From Megalobrama amblycephala (lineage: Eukaryota > Chordata > Actinopteri > Cypriniformes > Xenocyprididae), in contig NC_063052.1 in the NCBI RefSeq assembly GCF_018812025.1, positions 21,142,414 to 21,206,413 of the forward strand: a DNA stretch of 64,000 bases, read 5' to 3'. Under the pieces are notes generated by a model. That model saw only the letters and a program-made list of their open reading frames with translations. It made no database searches and was not told the origin of the DNA. The number at the start of each line of letters is the position of its first letter. Position 1 is the first letter of the stretch. Below, piece by piece: positions 62,601 through 64,000 of the stretch. Both the position numbers and the translations under genes were made by a program.

Positions 62601-63120
62601 TACAAGGCTGATCACATAGATGTGACTATTGTGAGTCAAAGTTATAGCACCACCAACTGGCAGCAGGAAATGTGTTACTTTCAGCATGCTTTGAGATCAC
62701 CATCTTATTTTTACCCGATTTGCTTCAAACATCATCAGAATAAAGTTAAAACAAGGCAGATGTAGTCCTTTTGAAAAGAACTGTGATGTTTCAAACACTG
62801 TTGCCTTAGCAACGCATCAAATTTTAATATTTGTTTTTGGATGCTTTTGAGACTCTTAGCATGCTTCAAATTGTTTGAAACTCCACACACACATCAGGAT
62901 TGTTAGCCAGTAGACATGGGCAAAGCCTTAGAAATGTGCAGGGAGGAGGGGCTCAATAGCGCCACCTTATATTGCAGTAAATGTAGAGTGAATTTGACAT
63001 AGTCCTTCGATGTTTAACCGTTTTAACTGCCTATTGCCTGCCGTGTACAGTTTCCCTGAAGCCACTGGGGTGGCGGTGCCACCGGGCTTGGTCCTGCCAT
63101 CGCTGCTCGCAGCTATATTT
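59641..63120. repeat. Two tandem 1.7-1.8-kb repeat units
   Basis: Unit 1 (about 59655-61310) and unit 2 (about 61318-63118) both start TTTTCCGTCTTCTGGGGCTT and end CGCTGCTCGCAGCTATATTT. Each contains two diverged half-units with ATAGCGCCACCAACTG, ACAGGAAGTCAGCTATT and GTTGCCATGGCAAC. ORFs are short and shared between units. This is a dispersed cyprinid-type repeat, duplicated in tandem. Confidence 0.8.
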
Positions 63121-63560
63121 ACCTTTTGGTTTACTTCTGTGGGGATGGTACCATTTTATCAGTCACACAGACATTTCAAATGATACCAAACATGTATAGT
63201 GCTGTATGATAATTGTTCACGTTAAACTATATTTATGGGTGAATTTCACGTAATCTCCACATGAAGAGAGAAAAGATTGGGAAGAGGGGGAGAAGAAAAG
63301 GAAATGTAGATTAAGACAATACTAAGGTGTGATCAACTCGGATGGGTTGCTAGTTTTGCAAGAGGTAGTTCAAATGTTAATTTCCTTTGTTTTCTCAGAG
63401 AATAGCCCCCTCTTGGTCCAGACATTCTGGTATCAGTCTTACACAATAAACAATGACCTTGAGTGCTTGGCCCCTAGCAATATTAAAGAATGAGTAGGTG
63501 TTTCCAGTGTAATATAATATAAACATCTAAATGTTTAAAAAGCTAATGTAAAGTGTAGTG
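63121..63560. other. Last ostc intron, recognisable part
   Basis: No repeat or exon is recognised between the tandem repeat and the ostc donor site. Confidence 0.4.
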
Positions 63561-63565
63561 ACTTA

Positions 63566-63766
<201 letters not shown>

Positions 63767-64000
63767 TTAAGAGAGAACACAATCATTCAGGGACAGACTA
63801 ATGTTGCACTTAAATGCGTTTATCTAGCTACAGGGATCAGAGAAGCACTGTTGTGCTGTTCTGCATGTCAAAAATCAGGGTTTATTACCCTGTTATGCCT
63901 TTTTTAAGGTTCCTAATATTGTTTTGGGAGTCTCCTAAAACAGGTTTACATGCATGCAAGGTCAAGAAACACTTTCGTTTCTCATAATATACATTTAATT

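Overview
The window is vertebrate nuclear DNA, almost certainly from a cyprinid fish (inference). It holds intron-containing genes whose proteins match vertebrate orthologues nearly residue for residue. They sit in a dense layer of non-autonomous DNA transposons of types common in zebrafish and carp genomes (TTAA-flanked miniature elements, hAT-like and Tc1 elements), plus DIRS, Gypsy and LINE remnants and long TA microsatellites. No bacterial, CRISPR or operon-like feature was seen.

Genes, left to right. (1) nkiras1 (kappaB-Ras1), minus strand: three coding exons between 5046 and 334 give 192 codons plus stop, and a likely non-coding first exon ends at 8251. (2) rpl15, plus strand: a 5'-TOP first exon near 8640-8669, then three coding exons (9552-13683) giving 204 aa. 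The two genes are head to head across a short divergent promoter with a ZNF143-like site. (3) nr1d2 (REV-ERB-beta), plus strand: eight coding exons (19880-28578) giving 575 aa, with a long 3' UTR to about 30470. Three perfect CACGTG E-boxes and one perfect D-box lie in intron 1. (4) ostc (oligosaccharyltransferase subunit), minus strand: one internal exon at 63567-63764; the upstream exons lie beyond the right edge. The adjacency nkiras1-rpl15-nr1d2 is the one known on human 3p24.

The 33 kb between nr1d2 and ostc, and most introns, are mobile-element sediment. The commonest class ends in AGG.../...CCT and is flanked by TTAA, as in Kolobok/T2-type elements. At least eleven insertions can be delimited, several nested or abutting. 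The gene desert also holds a Harbinger-like element (35066-36324), a Gypsy LTR element inside a TTAA element (37306-40115), a DIRS remnant (41720-43335) and a Tc1 element with an intact transposase ORF but a clipped 3' end (43620-45247). Further right are a hAT element with a perfect 8-bp duplication (45492-47532), two LINE fragments, an unexplained 3.6-kb non-coding region studded with GGCC-loop-GGCC hairpins (50219-53850), and a layered tandem repeat (59190-63120).

No new protein-coding system was found. The most notable signals are the clock-type element cluster in nr1d2 intron 1, the GC-AG intron of nkiras1, the TTAA element network with datable nesting, the GGCC-hairpin region with an embedded 167-bp near-perfect hairpin, and the Tc1 element that could supply transposase but probably cannot move.
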